A DNA stretch of 64,000 nt from Paractinoplanes abujensis. GTDB lineage: Bacteria > Actinomycetota > Actinomycetes > Mycobacteriales > Micromonosporaceae. The notes under the pieces are model-generated. The model was not told where the DNA came from and did no database searches. It was given only the letters and a program-made list of their open reading frames with translations. This document shows positions 37,698 to 46,445 of this stretch, piece by piece. The stretch spans positions 5,890,001-5,954,000 of the forward strand of contig NZ_JACHMF010000001.1 of the NCBI RefSeq assembly GCF_014204895.1, written 5' to 3'. A program made the position numbers and the translations under genes. How positions within the stretch are numbered: position 1 is the stretch's first letter; the number at the start of each line of letters is the position of its first letter.

Positions 37698-38673
37698 CGA
37701 GAACCTCCCGTACGAAGTGACAGCTGGCGATCCGCTGCGGCGCGATCCGGTAGGCGGGCGGCGGTTCGAGCCGGCAGATCTCCCGCGCGTACGCGCACCG
37801 GGGGTGGAAGGCGCAGCCGCGCGGGATGTCCGTGAGCGCCGGCGGCAGCCCGCCGATCACGTTGAGCGCCCGGCCTTTGTGGTCGAGCCGCGGGATCGAT
37901 TCGAGCAGCGCCTTGGTGTAGGCGTGGGCCGGCCGCGCGTAGATGTCGTGTACCGGCGCCTCCTCGACGACCTGCCCGGCATACATGACCGCGATCCGGT
38001 CGGCCACGTCGGCCACCACACCCATGTCGTGTGTGATCAGCAGCAGCCCCATGGTGCGTTCGCGCTGCAGTTCGGCCAGCAAGCTCATGATCTGGGCCTG
38101 CACGGTGACGTCGAGGGCCGTGGTGGGCTCGTCGGCGATCAGCACGTCGGGGTCGAGGGCCAGCGCCATCGCGATCATGACGCGTTGCCGCATGCCGCCG
38201 GAGAACTGGTGCGGGTAGTCGTCGACGCGGCGTCCGGCGTCGGGGATGCGGACCTGGTCGAGCAGGTCGACGGCCCGGCGTTTGGCGTCGCGGCGGCTCA
38301 GGCCCCGGTGCACCCGGAACAGTTCGGCCAGCTGGAACCCGACAGTGAAGACCGGATTGAGCGCGCTCAGGGCGTCCTGGAAGATCATCGCGATGTGGTT
38401 GGCGCGCATCTTGCGGCGTTCACTCTCGGGCAGCCGCAGCAGGTCGGTACCGCGATAGAGGACCTCGCCGCCGGTCACGTGCGCGGGCGGAGTGTCCAGA
38501 ATGCCCATGATCGCCTGGGCGGTCACCGACTTGCCGCAGCCCGATTCGCCCAGCACGGCGAGCGTCTCCCCCGGGTGCAGCCGCAGGTTGACGCCGTTGA
38601 CCGCGCGAGCCACACCTTCCCGCGTACGGAATTCGACGTGCAGATCGCGGACGTCCAACAGGGGGGCGGTCAT
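37690..38673 (-). CDS. Dipeptide/oligopeptide ABC transporter ATPase (DppD/OppD type)
   Basis: The 327-residue ATPase has [18 protein letters not shown] (Walker A), [16 protein letters not shown] (signature), [17 protein letters not shown] (Walker B) and the C-terminal motif [14 protein letters not shown], which in this family can bind an iron-sulfur cluster. Seven bases separate it from the upstream permease gene. Confidence 0.92.
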   Translation of the reverse strand: MTAPLLDVRDLHVEFRTREGVARAVNGVNLRLHPGETLAVLGESGCGKSVTAQAIMGILDTPPAHVTGGEVLYRGTDLLRLPESERRKMRANHIAMIFQDALSALNPVFTVGFQLAELFRVHRGLSRRDAKRRAVDLLDQVRIPDAGRRVDDYPHQFSGGMRQRVMIAMALALDPDVLIADEPTTALDVTVQAQIMSLLAELQRERTMGLLLITHDMGVVADVADRIAVMYAGQVVEEAPVHDIYARPAHAYTKALLESIPRLDHKGRALNVIGGLPPALTDIPRGCAFHPRCAYAREICRLEPPPAYRIAPQRIASCHFVREVLGV

Positions 38674-38680
38674 CGGCGTC

Positions 38681-39574
38681 TCACCGCAGTTTCGGGTCGA
38701 AGGCGTCGCGGACGGCGTCGCCGAGCATGATGAAGGCGAGCACGGTGGCCGCCAGGAACACCGAGGGCCAGACCAGCGGGGCCGCCGCCGTACGGGCGAA
38801 GGGTCCGGCCTCCGCGATCGCGATGCCCCAGCTCACGGCGTCACCTTTGAGACCCACGCCGAGGTACGACAGGGTGGCCTCGCCGGCGATGTTGATGCCG
38901 AGCAGGATGGTCAGCACGACGATGAACGGGCTGATCGAGTTGGGCAGGATGTGGCGGATCATCAGCCGCCCCGGGCCCGCCCCGAGCATCCGGGCCGCGG
39001 CCACGTAGTCCTGGTTCTTCGTGGTCAGCACGGCCGAGCGCAGCACCCGGGCCGCCGTCGTCCAGCCGAGCACCCCGAGCGTCACGGTCACCGCGAGCAC
39101 GCCGTTGCTGCCGGGGTCGGACGACAGTCGCTTGGCCAGCACGATCGCGCCGAGCAGGAACGGGACGCCCAGCATGACGTCGATGAAGCGGGACAGCAGC
39201 GCGTCCAGCCAGCCGCCGAAGTAACCGGCCATGAGCCCGACGATCAGACCGATCACGCCGGCCAGCAGGGTGGCGCCGACCGCGACGAGGATCGAGTCGC
39301 GGGCGCCGTACACGGTCTTGGCGTAGACGTCGCAGCCCTGGAAGTCGAAACCGAAGATCGCCGCGCCCGTGGGTCCGGCGTTCTTGCGGGCGAGCAGGCA
39401 GTCGCGCGGGTCGGCCGAGGTGAACAGCGACGGCCAGGCCGCCATCACGAGCACGACGACGACCAGCACCGCGGCGATCCAGAAGACCTTGCTCGTCCGC
39501 AGGTCGCGCCAGGCGTCACCGGCCAGGCTGCGCGGCTTGCCGGTGGCCCTGGTCACCGCTTCGACCTCACTCAT
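38681..39574 (-). CDS. Dipeptide/oligopeptide ABC transporter permease (DppC/OppC type)
   Basis: The 297-residue permease has a cytoplasmic N-terminus, a first helix (VFWIAAVLVVVVLVMAAW), a periplasmic segment with two Cys, then five helices. The ATPase-contact EAA region lies around AARMLGAGPGRLMIRHILPN. Its start overlaps the DppB-type gene by 8 bases. It forms the membrane channel with the DppB-type subunit. Confidence 0.92.
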   Translation of the reverse strand: MSEVEAVTRATGKPRSLAGDAWRDLRTSKVFWIAAVLVVVVLVMAAWPSLFTSADPRDCLLARKNAGPTGAAIFGFDFQGCDVYAKTVYGARDSILVAVGATLLAGVIGLIVGLMAGYFGGWLDALLSRFIDVMLGVPFLLGAIVLAKRLSSDPGSNGVLAVTVTLGVLGWTTAARVLRSAVLTTKNQDYVAAARMLGAGPGRLMIRHILPNSISPFIVVLTILLGINIAGEATLSYLGVGLKGDAVSWGIAIAEAGPFARTAAAPLVWPSVFLAATVLAFIMLGDAVRDAFDPKLR

Positions 39575-40493
39575 AGCGGATCCTGGGGTCGAGGGCGGCG
39601 TACAGCAGGTCGACGACCAGGTTGATCACCAGGAAGACGATCACCAGGACGCTCACGAACCCGACCACGAGCGGTCCGTCCTCGGCCCGGATGCCGCGGA
39701 ACAGGTTGAAGCCGACGCCGGGGATGTTGAACACGCCCTCGGTGACGATCGCCCCCGACATCAGCACACCGATGTCCACGCCGATCAACGTGACCACCGG
39801 GATCAGGGAGTTGCGCAGCACGTGCACCCCGATCACCCGCTTGGGCGCGAGGCCCTTGGCCCGGGCCGTACGCACGTAGTCGGCGCGCAGGTTCTCGGCC
39901 ACCGACGTACGGGTCACCCGCAGCTCGGTCGCGATCACCAGGCTGCCCAGCACCACGGCGGGCAGCAGCAGCTCGTACAGGCCGGCGTCGCGCCCGGCGG
40001 TCGGCGGGAACCAGCCGAGCTGGATGCCGAACACCAGCTGGGCCAGCGGAGCCAGCACCACGATCGGCATGGCCAGCACCAGCAGCGTCAGCACCAGGGT
40101 GACGGTGTCGAACACGCCGCCGCGGCGGATGCCCGAGAGCACACCGGCCCCGACGGCGATGATCGCGGCGATGACGATCGCCAGCAGCGCCAGCCGGATG
40201 GTGACGGGCCAGGCCTCCGCCAGCAGATCGCCGATCGAGCGGCCGGTCGTCGTCTCGCCGAGGTCGCCGGTGAGCAGGCCCGTCACGTAGTGCCAGTACT
40301 GCTGGAAGAAGCCGTCGTCGAGGTGGAAGCGGGCGTCGAGCGCAGCCCGCTGGGTGTCGGTGAGGGGACGGTCGCCGGCCAGCGCCTGGTACGGGTCGTC
40401 GACGTACGCGAACATCAGCGCGTAGACGACGAAGGTGGCCCCGAAGAAGGTGACGACCATCTGCAGCAGGCGCCGCACGATGAAGCGGAACAT
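39567..40493 (-). CDS. Dipeptide/oligopeptide ABC transporter permease (DppB/OppB type)
   Basis: The 308-residue permease begins FIVRRLLQMVVTFFGATFVVY, the typical DppB first helix, and has GDLGETTTGRSIGDLL before the core and the EAA loop DYVRTARAKGLAPKRVI. It abuts the solute-binding protein gene directly with no intervening base. Confidence 0.92.
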   Translation of the reverse strand: MFRFIVRRLLQMVVTFFGATFVVYALMFAYVDDPYQALAGDRPLTDTQRAALDARFHLDDGFFQQYWHYVTGLLTGDLGETTTGRSIGDLLAEAWPVTIRLALLAIVIAAIIAVGAGVLSGIRRGGVFDTVTLVLTLLVLAMPIVVLAPLAQLVFGIQLGWFPPTAGRDAGLYELLLPAVVLGSLVIATELRVTRTSVAENLRADYVRTARAKGLAPKRVIGVHVLRNSLIPVVTLIGVDIGVLMSGAIVTEGVFNIPGVGFNLFRGIRAEDGPLVVGFVSVLVIVFLVINLVVDLLYAALDPRIRYE

Positions 40494-42128
40494 TTAGCTC
40501 GCGATGTCGACCGTGTAGATGTCGACCTTCTGGAAGAGGTCCATCGTCACGTCGGTGACCCGTTCCGACCAGCCGAAGACGTTCTGGCCGAACCGCAGCG
40601 GGATCACCGGCATGTCCCGGACGAGCTGGTTCTCCGCCTCGTTCCACAGCTGCTCGGCCTGCTTGGTGCTGGTCGCGGCCGAACCCTGACGCACCAGGCT
40701 GTCGAACGTGCTGTTCTTGTAGCCGTAGTAGTTCGAGGAGCCGTCGCTGGTGTAGAGCGGGCCGAGGTAGCTCTCCATCAGCGGGTAGTCCATCGTCCAG
40801 CCCAGCCGGATCAGGCCGATGTCCTCCCCGGCCCGGGCCCGGCTGACGACGTCGCCCAGCTTGGGCAGGCCGGAACCGGTGCAGTTGATCGCCAGGGACA
40901 CCTTGATCTGGTTGCACATCGCGTCGATCCAGGCCTTGTGCCCGCCGTCCACGTTGTACGCGATCTTGATGTCTTTCGGGCCGTTGGCCGCGGTGTAAAG
41001 CTGCTTGGCCCGGGTCGGGTTGTATTCGCACCACTGGCCGCAGCTGTTGGACCGGGCGCCCTCGATGGCCGGCGACACGAACGAGGTGGCCGGCTTCTCG
41101 GAGCCGAGGAAGACCTGGTCGGTCATCTCGTCGCGGTTGATCGCCATGGACAGGGCGCGGCGGATGTTCGGGTCCTTGTATTTGTCGAGATACATCGGGA
41201 AGCCGACGAACGAGAAGGCCGAGCTGTCCGTGCGGCCCAGCCGGTCGCCGAGGTCACCGGAGGCGGAGGCGAGGTTCTCGATCGGGATCTTCGTCTCGAT
41301 GTCGAGGTTGCCCGCGTTGAGGTCGGCGTACTGGGCGCTGAGCTCCTGATAGATCTTCCAGGTGATGCCGTTGACCTTGGGGATCGTGCCCTTGAAGTCG
41401 GCTACCTTCTCGACGGTGATCTTCTCGTCGTGCTGCCAGGTGCCCTTCATCTTGAAGGGGCCGTTGCCGATCGGGGCCTCGGCGAACTCCTTGTTGAGCA
41501 CCCCGTCGCCGGAGAACGCGGCCTTGGGCAGCGGGTAGAAAGCGTCGTAGCCCATGACTGACTGCCAGCCCGCGAACGCCTCGCTGAGGGTCACCGTGAA
41601 GGTCAGGTTGTTGATCTTCTTGAGGCCGCGCAGCTTCTTGGCCCGGGGCTCGGGCGCCTTCTCCGGGCCGTCGTCGTCGGGGTCCTTCGACTGCAGGTCG
41701 GCGAAGCCGTCGATGCGGCTGAAGAAGTACGACGCGAGCTGACCGTTCGGCCCGTAGGCGCCGTAGTTCCAGGCGTCGAGGTAGTTGTCGGCCACGACCG
41801 GCTCGCCGTTGCTGAAGGTGAACCCCGGCTTGAGCCGGACGGTCCAGACCCGGTTCGTCTTGTCATGCGTGATCGACTGGGCCGCCACCAGGTAGGGCTT
41901 GTTGGTGGGGTCGAACCGCACGAGCGGGTAGAACAAGGACGCCAGCACCTGCGAGCCACTCGACTCGATGGAGTTCGACGGGATCAGGCTCGAGGGCTCG
42001 GCGATGCCGATGCTGATGCTGTTGGGCACAACCTCGGTGTCGTCCGAGTCAGTGCCGCTGCAACCGGCCGCCAGCAGGGCGATGACAGCCGATGCGGCAG
42101 CCACCTTCCACGGGCTTTTCCCAGGCAT
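40494..42128 (-). CDS. Peptide ABC transporter substrate-binding lipoprotein (SBP family 5)
   Basis: The 544-residue protein has a lipoprotein signal with lipobox LAAGC (Cys at residue 23). The SBP_bac_5 domain follows, with RVWTVRLKPGFTFSNGEPV, MTDQVFLGSEKPATSFVSP and RRALSMAINRDEM. It would capture peptides (or another ligand such as nickel or sugar; family 5 is broad) and deliver them to the permeases downstream. First gene of the operon; GAAGGAGA precedes the ATG. Confidence 0.92.
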   Translation of the reverse strand: MPGKSPWKVAAASAVIALLAAGCSGTDSDDTEVVPNSISIGIAEPSSLIPSNSIESSGSQVLASLFYPLVRFDPTNKPYLVAAQSITHDKTNRVWTVRLKPGFTFSNGEPVVADNYLDAWNYGAYGPNGQLASYFFSRIDGFADLQSKDPDDDGPEKAPEPRAKKLRGLKKINNLTFTVTLSEAFAGWQSVMGYDAFYPLPKAAFSGDGVLNKEFAEAPIGNGPFKMKGTWQHDEKITVEKVADFKGTIPKVNGITWKIYQELSAQYADLNAGNLDIETKIPIENLASASGDLGDRLGRTDSSAFSFVGFPMYLDKYKDPNIRRALSMAINRDEMTDQVFLGSEKPATSFVSPAIEGARSNSCGQWCEYNPTRAKQLYTAANGPKDIKIAYNVDGGHKAWIDAMCNQIKVSLAINCTGSGLPKLGDVVSRARAGEDIGLIRLGWTMDYPLMESYLGPLYTSDGSSNYYGYKNSTFDSLVRQGSAATSTKQAEQLWNEAENQLVRDMPVIPLRFGQNVFGWSERVTDVTMDLFQKVDIYTVDIAS

Positions 42129-42293
42129 GAGGGGTGTCTCCTTCAGGGGCGCTCACGGGGGTCGTGTGAGACGCCAGCAACTGTGACACAGAGCCAACGA
42201 CAGCCCGAGCCCTGTTATCAAGCCGATACTAGTCAGCCCTTACCGCAGGGCTTTTTGCGCGGCTCGATTTATGCCTTTGACCTGGGAGAACAT

Positions 42294-42321
42294 CGGTGGG
42301 TGCACGGCCCGCGACCCACCG
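42294..42321 (-). terminator. Weak hairpin after the response regulator gene
   Basis: An 8-bp stem (42294-42301/42314-42321) with a 12-base loop lies 22 bases after the response regulator stop in the 214-base gap before the peptide transporter operon. No U-tract. Confidence 0.4.
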
Positions 42322-42342
42322 CAGCGATGCGATTCCGGCCGT

Positions 42343-43011
42343 TCAGACGAGCCGTCGATCAGCCGCCCATCGTGACAATTCGTAACGGTTGCTCATTTGC
42401 AGCTTCCGCAGGACGTTCGAGACATGTGTCTCCACCGTCTTGATGGAGATGAAGAGTTCCTTGGCGATTTCCTTGTACGCGTATCCCCGTGCAAGCAGGC
42501 GCAGCACCTCGCGCTCGCGGTTGGTGAGCTGGTCGAGCTCGGGGTCGGCGACCGGCACGTCGGGCCGCGAGGCGAAGGCGTCGAGCACGAAGCCGGCCAG
42601 CCGGGGGCTGAACACCGCGTCGCCGTCGGCCACCCGGCGGATCGCCGCGGCCAGCTCGTCGGGCGAGATCGTCTTGGTCACGTAGCCCCGGGCGCCCGCC
42701 CGGATCAGGCCGATCACGTCCTCGGCGGCGTCGGAGACCGAGAGGGCCAGGAACTTGACGTGGGGGTGGCTGCGGCGCATGGCGTCGAGCACCGCGCGGC
42801 CGCCGCCGTCGGGCATGTGCACGTCGAGCAGCACCACGTCGGGCTCGATCGCCGCGATCTTGCTGACCGCTTCGGCCACGGAACTCGCCTCGCCCACCAC
42901 CTCGACGTGCGCGCCCAGCTCGGCGCGCACGCCGGCCCGGAACATCGCGTGGTCGTCGACCAGGAAGACGGTGAGCCGCCGATCGGTCCCGGTGTCCTGA
43001 ACCTCCGTCAT
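42343..43011 (-). CDS. NarL/LuxR-family response regulator
   Basis: The 222-residue regulator has a receiver domain with acidic pocket VFLVDDHAMF, phosphoacceptor Asp in VVLLDVHMPDGGG and Lys in GYVTKTISPDE. The LuxR helix-turn-helix reads LTNREREVLRLLARGYAYKEIAKELFIS. ATG 43011 overlaps the stop of the histidine kinase gene by ATGA, so the pair is co-translated. Likely controls an envelope-stress regulon, given the kinase's PspC domain. Confidence 0.93.
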   Translation of the reverse strand: MTEVQDTGTDRRLTVFLVDDHAMFRAGVRAELGAHVEVVGEASSVAEAVSKIAAIEPDVVLLDVHMPDGGGRAVLDAMRRSHPHVKFLALSVSDAAEDVIGLIRAGARGYVTKTISPDELAAAIRRVADGDAVFSPRLAGFVLDAFASRPDVPVADPELDQLTNREREVLRLLARGYAYKEIAKELFISIKTVETHVSNVLRKLQMSNRYELSRWAADRRLV

Positions 43012-44297
43012 CGTGCTGCCTCCTTAGCGGCTGCCACGCTCTCCCGGGACGCGGGGAGGGTCAGCCGGACCTCTGTGCCGTCGCCGACGGCGCTGCGGAT
43101 CTCCGCCTTGCCGCCGTGCCGCTGCATTCGCCCGATGATGGAGCCTCGCACGCCGTGCCGCGACTCCTGCACGCCGGCCATGTCGAAACCGGCGCCGCGG
43201 TCGCGCACGAAGACGCTCAGCTCGCTCTCCTCGACCTCGGCGTAGAGCGACACCGTCGACACCCCGGCGTGGCGGGCCGCGTTGACCAGCGCCTCGCGGG
43301 CGGCGGCGACCAGGGCGGCCACCCGCTCATCGCACTCGGTGTCGCCCACCACGACGGTCTCCACGCTGATCGCGTACGTGTCCTCGACCTCGGCCGCGGC
43401 CTGCTCGAGGGCGGCCGCGAAGCGCTCGGTGGGCGAGGCGGACGGCTTGTAGAGCCAGTTGCGCAGGCTGCGCTCCTGGCCGCGGGCCAGTCGCTGCACC
43501 TCTTTGATGTCGGCCGAGTTGCGCTGGATCAGGGCCAGCGTGTGCAGCACCTGATCGTGGATCATGGCGGCCAGCTCGGCCCGCTCCTGCTCGCGGATGC
43601 GGCCCTCACGCTCGGCCCGCAGCTGGTTGAACATGCGCCACAGCAGCGGCGCGGCCACGACACCCACCCCGAGCAGGCCGACCAGCGCGAAGATCACACC
43701 GTTGACCACGGCGGTCAGGCTGCCCGCGGGGGCGTAGACGGCGACGACACCGATGATGCCCGTGGCCACCAGCACCCCGCCGCCGATGAAGCGGAACAGG
43801 AAGAAGCGGCGGTCGCTCTCGGCCACCACCGCGGCCAGCCACGGCTGCTGCGGGACCGCGCCGCCCAGGTGACGGCGGGTGGGGTCGGACTGATGCCAGA
43901 TGATGCCGGCGCCGACCGCGGTGACCGCGATCAGCCAGCCGGCGGTGCCGGCCACGCTGTCGTCGAAGACGAGCGCCTGCAGCAGCACGACACCGAGGCC
44001 GATCGCGCCGAACGGCAGCAGCATGGCCAGGTCGCGGCGCTGCGGCGGATCGGCCGTGACGACCTGCTGCGGGAGCACGGCCCAGAACGCGGCGTAGAGC
44101 AGGAGGCCGAGGCCGTTGAAGCCGAGCAGCACCACCAACGCGATGCGCACGACCAGCACGGGAACGCCCAGGTGCTGCGCCAGGCCCGACGCGACGCCCG
44201 CGATGACGCGGTGGTCGCGCGGCCGGTACAGCCGGCGTGACGGCGGGTTGACGGCGGTGGTGATGGCCCCTCCTCGGTTGTGTCCTCCGATCGTCAC
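43008..44297 (-). CDS. PspC-domain sensor histidine kinase (HisKA_3)
   Basis: The 429-residue kinase begins with a PspC domain (RLYRPRDHRVIAGVASGLAQHLG plus helix) and has about six membrane helices, then a HisKA_3 dimerisation domain with the phospho-His in AAMIHDQVLHTLALIQ and an ATP-binding domain with REALVNAARHAG and VRDRGAGFD. Start GTG 44297 is the longest option; GAGGAGGGG inside the frame suggests translation could instead start near residue 15, but no good codon follows. It is divergent from a PspC/LiaF-like gene, so the two genes and the regulator look like one signalling unit. Confidence 0.88.
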   Translation of the reverse strand: MTIGGHNRGGAITTAVNPPSRRLYRPRDHRVIAGVASGLAQHLGVPVLVVRIALVVLLGFNGLGLLLYAAFWAVLPQQVVTADPPQRRDLAMLLPFGAIGLGVVLLQALVFDDSVAGTAGWLIAVTAVGAGIIWHQSDPTRRHLGGAVPQQPWLAAVVAESDRRFFLFRFIGGGVLVATGIIGVVAVYAPAGSLTAVVNGVIFALVGLLGVGVVAAPLLWRMFNQLRAEREGRIREQERAELAAMIHDQVLHTLALIQRNSADIKEVQRLARGQERSLRNWLYKPSASPTERFAAALEQAAAEVEDTYAISVETVVVGDTECDERVAALVAAAREALVNAARHAGVSTVSLYAEVEESELSVFVRDRGAGFDMAGVQESRHGVRGSIIGRMQRHGGKAEIRSAVGDGTEVRLTLPASRESVAAAKEAAR

Positions 44298-44417
44298 ACG
44301 TTCTGCCGGCCCGGACCACGGGGAACAACCCCTGGTATCCGGGTGGCAGGATCTCAGGGTGGTCTCAGGGTCGGCGCCCGAGGCGGCTGGGGTGCCCGCG
44401 AGGCGAGGATCGGTGTC

Positions 44418-46067
44418 ATGAACGACGAAGCTGCCGAGTCGCGGGGCCCGTCCCGTCCGCCACAGGACGTGCCGGCGTCCGCCGCCGACGCACCCACCCC
44501 GCCGGCGACTTCAACGCCGGCTCCCGCCGAGCCGCCGACCGCCGACCTGCGCGCCGAGGCCGTCCCCGACGATCCCGGTCCCGCCACCGAGCCCGGTCCC
44601 GCCACCGAGCCCGGTCCCGCCACCGAGCCCGGTCCCGCCACCGAGCCCGGTCCCGCCACCGAGCCCGGTCCCGCCACCGAGCCCGGTCCCGCTACCGAGC
44701 CCGGTCCCGGTGCCGGTAATCCGCCGCCGTGGTTCCCGCCGGCCGGTGGCGGTCCCGACGCGGGCCCGTTCTTCTCCCGTGACGCCTTCTCCCGCGACAA
44801 GCTGGTGCGCCCCCGCCAGGGCCGTTACGTGGCCGGCGTCTGCGGCGCCCTGGCCCGGGCCACGAACACCGACCCGGTGCTGTGGCGCGTGCTGCTGGCC
44901 GTGCTGGGCGTGCTCAGCGGCGTCGGTGTGCTGCTCTACCTGATCGGCTGGCTGGTCATGCCGGCCGAGGGCGACACCGCCTCGCCGATCGAGTCGCTGC
45001 TCGGCAAGGGCCGCTCCGGCATGGCCCCGGCCTCGGTGATCCTGCTCGGTGGCGCGGCCGTCCTGACCTTCGCCTTCATCGTCCAGGACGGGGTGCGGGC
45101 CAGCCTTCTGGCCTGCGCGGTCATCGTCGGCGCGATCCTGCTGATCAAGCGCAGCGGCAGCGGTCAGCAGCAGCCGGCCGCCTTTCCCGCGCAGGCCCCG
45201 CCGGCACCGCCCGGCCCGTTCGAGCCCAGCCCGTTCGAGAAGACGGCCGAGTTCGGCACTGTTCCGCCCCCGCCCGGTCCGCCGCCCGCGGCCGCACCGC
45301 CCACGGAGCCGATGACCCCCGCGCCCCCGCCGTACGCCCCGCCCACCAGCGGTTATCGGCCGCCGTTCGCACCCCACGGCCCGTACGCCCGGCCCACCCC
45401 GGTCACGTATGCGCCCGGTCGCGTCCCGCCCCCGCCGCCGGCCGCGCCCAAGCCGCCGAAGGTCAAGCGCGAGCGGTCCAAGCTGGGCCGGCTCACGTTC
45501 TTCGCCGCGCTCATGGTGATCGGCGTGATCGCCGCTATCGACACGGCCGGCGCGAGCGTCGCCGTCTCGGTGTACTTCGCGGGCGCCCTGGTCACCGTCG
45601 CGCTCGGCCTGGTCGTCGGGGCCTGGCTGGGCCGCGCTCGCGGGCTGATCGCGCTGGGCATCCTGCTCTCGATCGGCCTGCTCATCTCGACCGGCACCGA
45701 GCGCTGGGGCGCCGAGGTAGGTAACAGCGTCTACCGCCCGGCCTCGGCGGCCGGGGTGGCCGACCGGTACGACTTCACCGCCGGCAGCGCCACGCTCGAC
45801 CTCCGTCAGGTGAATTTCACCGGCCAGGAGCAGAACGTGGTCGTCACCATGAAGTTCGGGCAGATCCGCGTGCTGCTGCCCGAGAACGTCGACACCACCA
45901 CGCTGCTCCAGGTGCAGAACGGGAGGGCCGTGGTGTTCGGTCAGAAGTTCGAGGACGGCGAGGTCAGCGCACAGAACTTGATCGACCTCGGGCGCGACGG
46001 CGCCGGTGGTGGCACCCTCAACCTGGACCTGCAGATGGACACGGGCAACGTGGAGGTCATCCGATGA
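44418..46067 (+). CDS. PspC-domain protein with LiaF-like C-terminus and hexapeptide repeats
   Basis: The 549-residue membrane protein starts with a Pro/Ala/Glu-rich tail containing seven exact PGPATE hexapeptides (residues about 53-94). A PspC domain follows (KLVRPRQGRYVAGVCGALARATN plus helix), then several membrane helices, a long Pro-rich cytoplasmic linker, and a C-terminal beta domain (YDFTAGSATLDLRQVNF, FGQIRVLLPEN) like the LiaF/YvqF C-domain. By analogy with LiaFSR it may restrain or sense for the divergent kinase. ATG 44418 is the first start after the divergent promoter region. Confidence 0.78.
   Translation: MNDEAAESRGPSRPPQDVPASAADAPTPPATSTPAPAEPPTADLRAEAVPDDPGPATEPGPATEPGPATEPGPATEPGPATEPGPATEPGPATEPGPGAGNPPPWFPPAGGGPDAGPFFSRDAFSRDKLVRPRQGRYVAGVCGALARATNTDPVLWRVLLAVLGVLSGVGVLLYLIGWLVMPAEGDTASPIESLLGKGRSGMAPASVILLGGAAVLTFAFIVQDGVRASLLACAVIVGAILLIKRSGSGQQQPAAFPAQAPPAPPGPFEPSPFEKTAEFGTVPPPPGPPPAAAPPTEPMTPAPPPYAPPTSGYRPPFAPHGPYARPTPVTYAPGRVPPPPPAAPKPPKVKRERSKLGRLTFFAALMVIGVIAAIDTAGASVAVSVYFAGALVTVALGLVVGAWLGRARGLIALGILLSIGLLISTGTERWGAEVGNSVYRPASAAGVADRYDFTAGSATLDLRQVNFTGQEQNVVVTMKFGQIRVLLPENVDTTTLLQVQNGRAVVFGQKFEDGEVSAQNLIDLGRDGAGGGTLNLDLQMDTGNVEVIR
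44574..44699 (+). repeat. 18-bp tandem repeat, 7 copies, in frame
   Basis: Seven consecutive copies of CCCGGTCCCGCCACCGAG encode PGPATE; only the last copy differs, by one silent base (GCT for GCC). Near identity at DNA level suggests recent expansion by slippage. Because the unit is a multiple of three, copy-number change would not break the frame. Confidence 0.92.
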
Positions 46068-46435
46068 AGCCGCACCGCATGGACGGGGTCTCGCTCAGCT
46101 TCGGCGTCCTGTTTCTGCTGGTCGCCCTGTGGTGGGCGGTGTCCCGGGTGATCACCATCCACCTGCCCGCGGTGGGCTGGCTGGTGGCCGGCGGCCTGAT
46201 CGTCTTCGGCGTGATCGGGCTTCTGGGCGCTCTGCGCTCGGCCCGCACCCCGGCCGAGTCGGCTGCGGTCCCGGTCCCGTCCACCGTCGAGCAGCCGGCC
46301 GGGCCCGAGCTACCGGGCGACCTGACCCCCGAGATGCACGCGTCCATCGTCCAGGAGCTGATGGACGACGCGGTGGATCGGATCAGCCAGGAGCACCCGA
46401 CCCTGACCGCGGAGCAGCCCCGCAAGGCGCAATAA
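46064..46435 (+). CDS. Small two-helix membrane protein
   Basis: The 123-residue protein has two hydrophobic segments (SFGVLFLLVALWWAV and VGWLVAGGLIVFGVIGLLGAL) and an acidic C-terminal tail. ATG 46064 overlaps the PspC/LiaF-like gene stop by ATGA, so the two are made together and may interact. No family recognised with certainty. Confidence 0.78.
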   Translation: MKPHRMDGVSLSFGVLFLLVALWWAVSRVITIHLPAVGWLVAGGLIVFGVIGLLGALRSARTPAESAAVPVPSTVEQPAGPELPGDLTPEMHASIVQELMDDAVDRISQEHPTLTAEQPRKAQ

Positions 46436-46445
46436 ACTCGTCGTC

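Noticed and set aside
39369..41561. 730-codon plus-strand open frame opposite the peptide transporter genes
   Set aside because: Its composition is typical of an antisense shadow (Asp/Val/Arg/His-rich), and the opposite strand encodes well-supported permeases and a binding protein.
44574..44699. CRISPR-like array
   Set aside because: The repeats are directly adjacent with no spacers and encode an in-frame hexapeptide, so this is a coding tandem repeat.
44354..45377. Long minus-strand open frames with repeated Gly/Val motifs opposite the PspC/LiaF-like gene
   Set aside because: They are the mirror of the 18-bp repeat and Pro-rich coding sequence; high GC keeps the antisense frame open. No ribosome site or protein-like composition.
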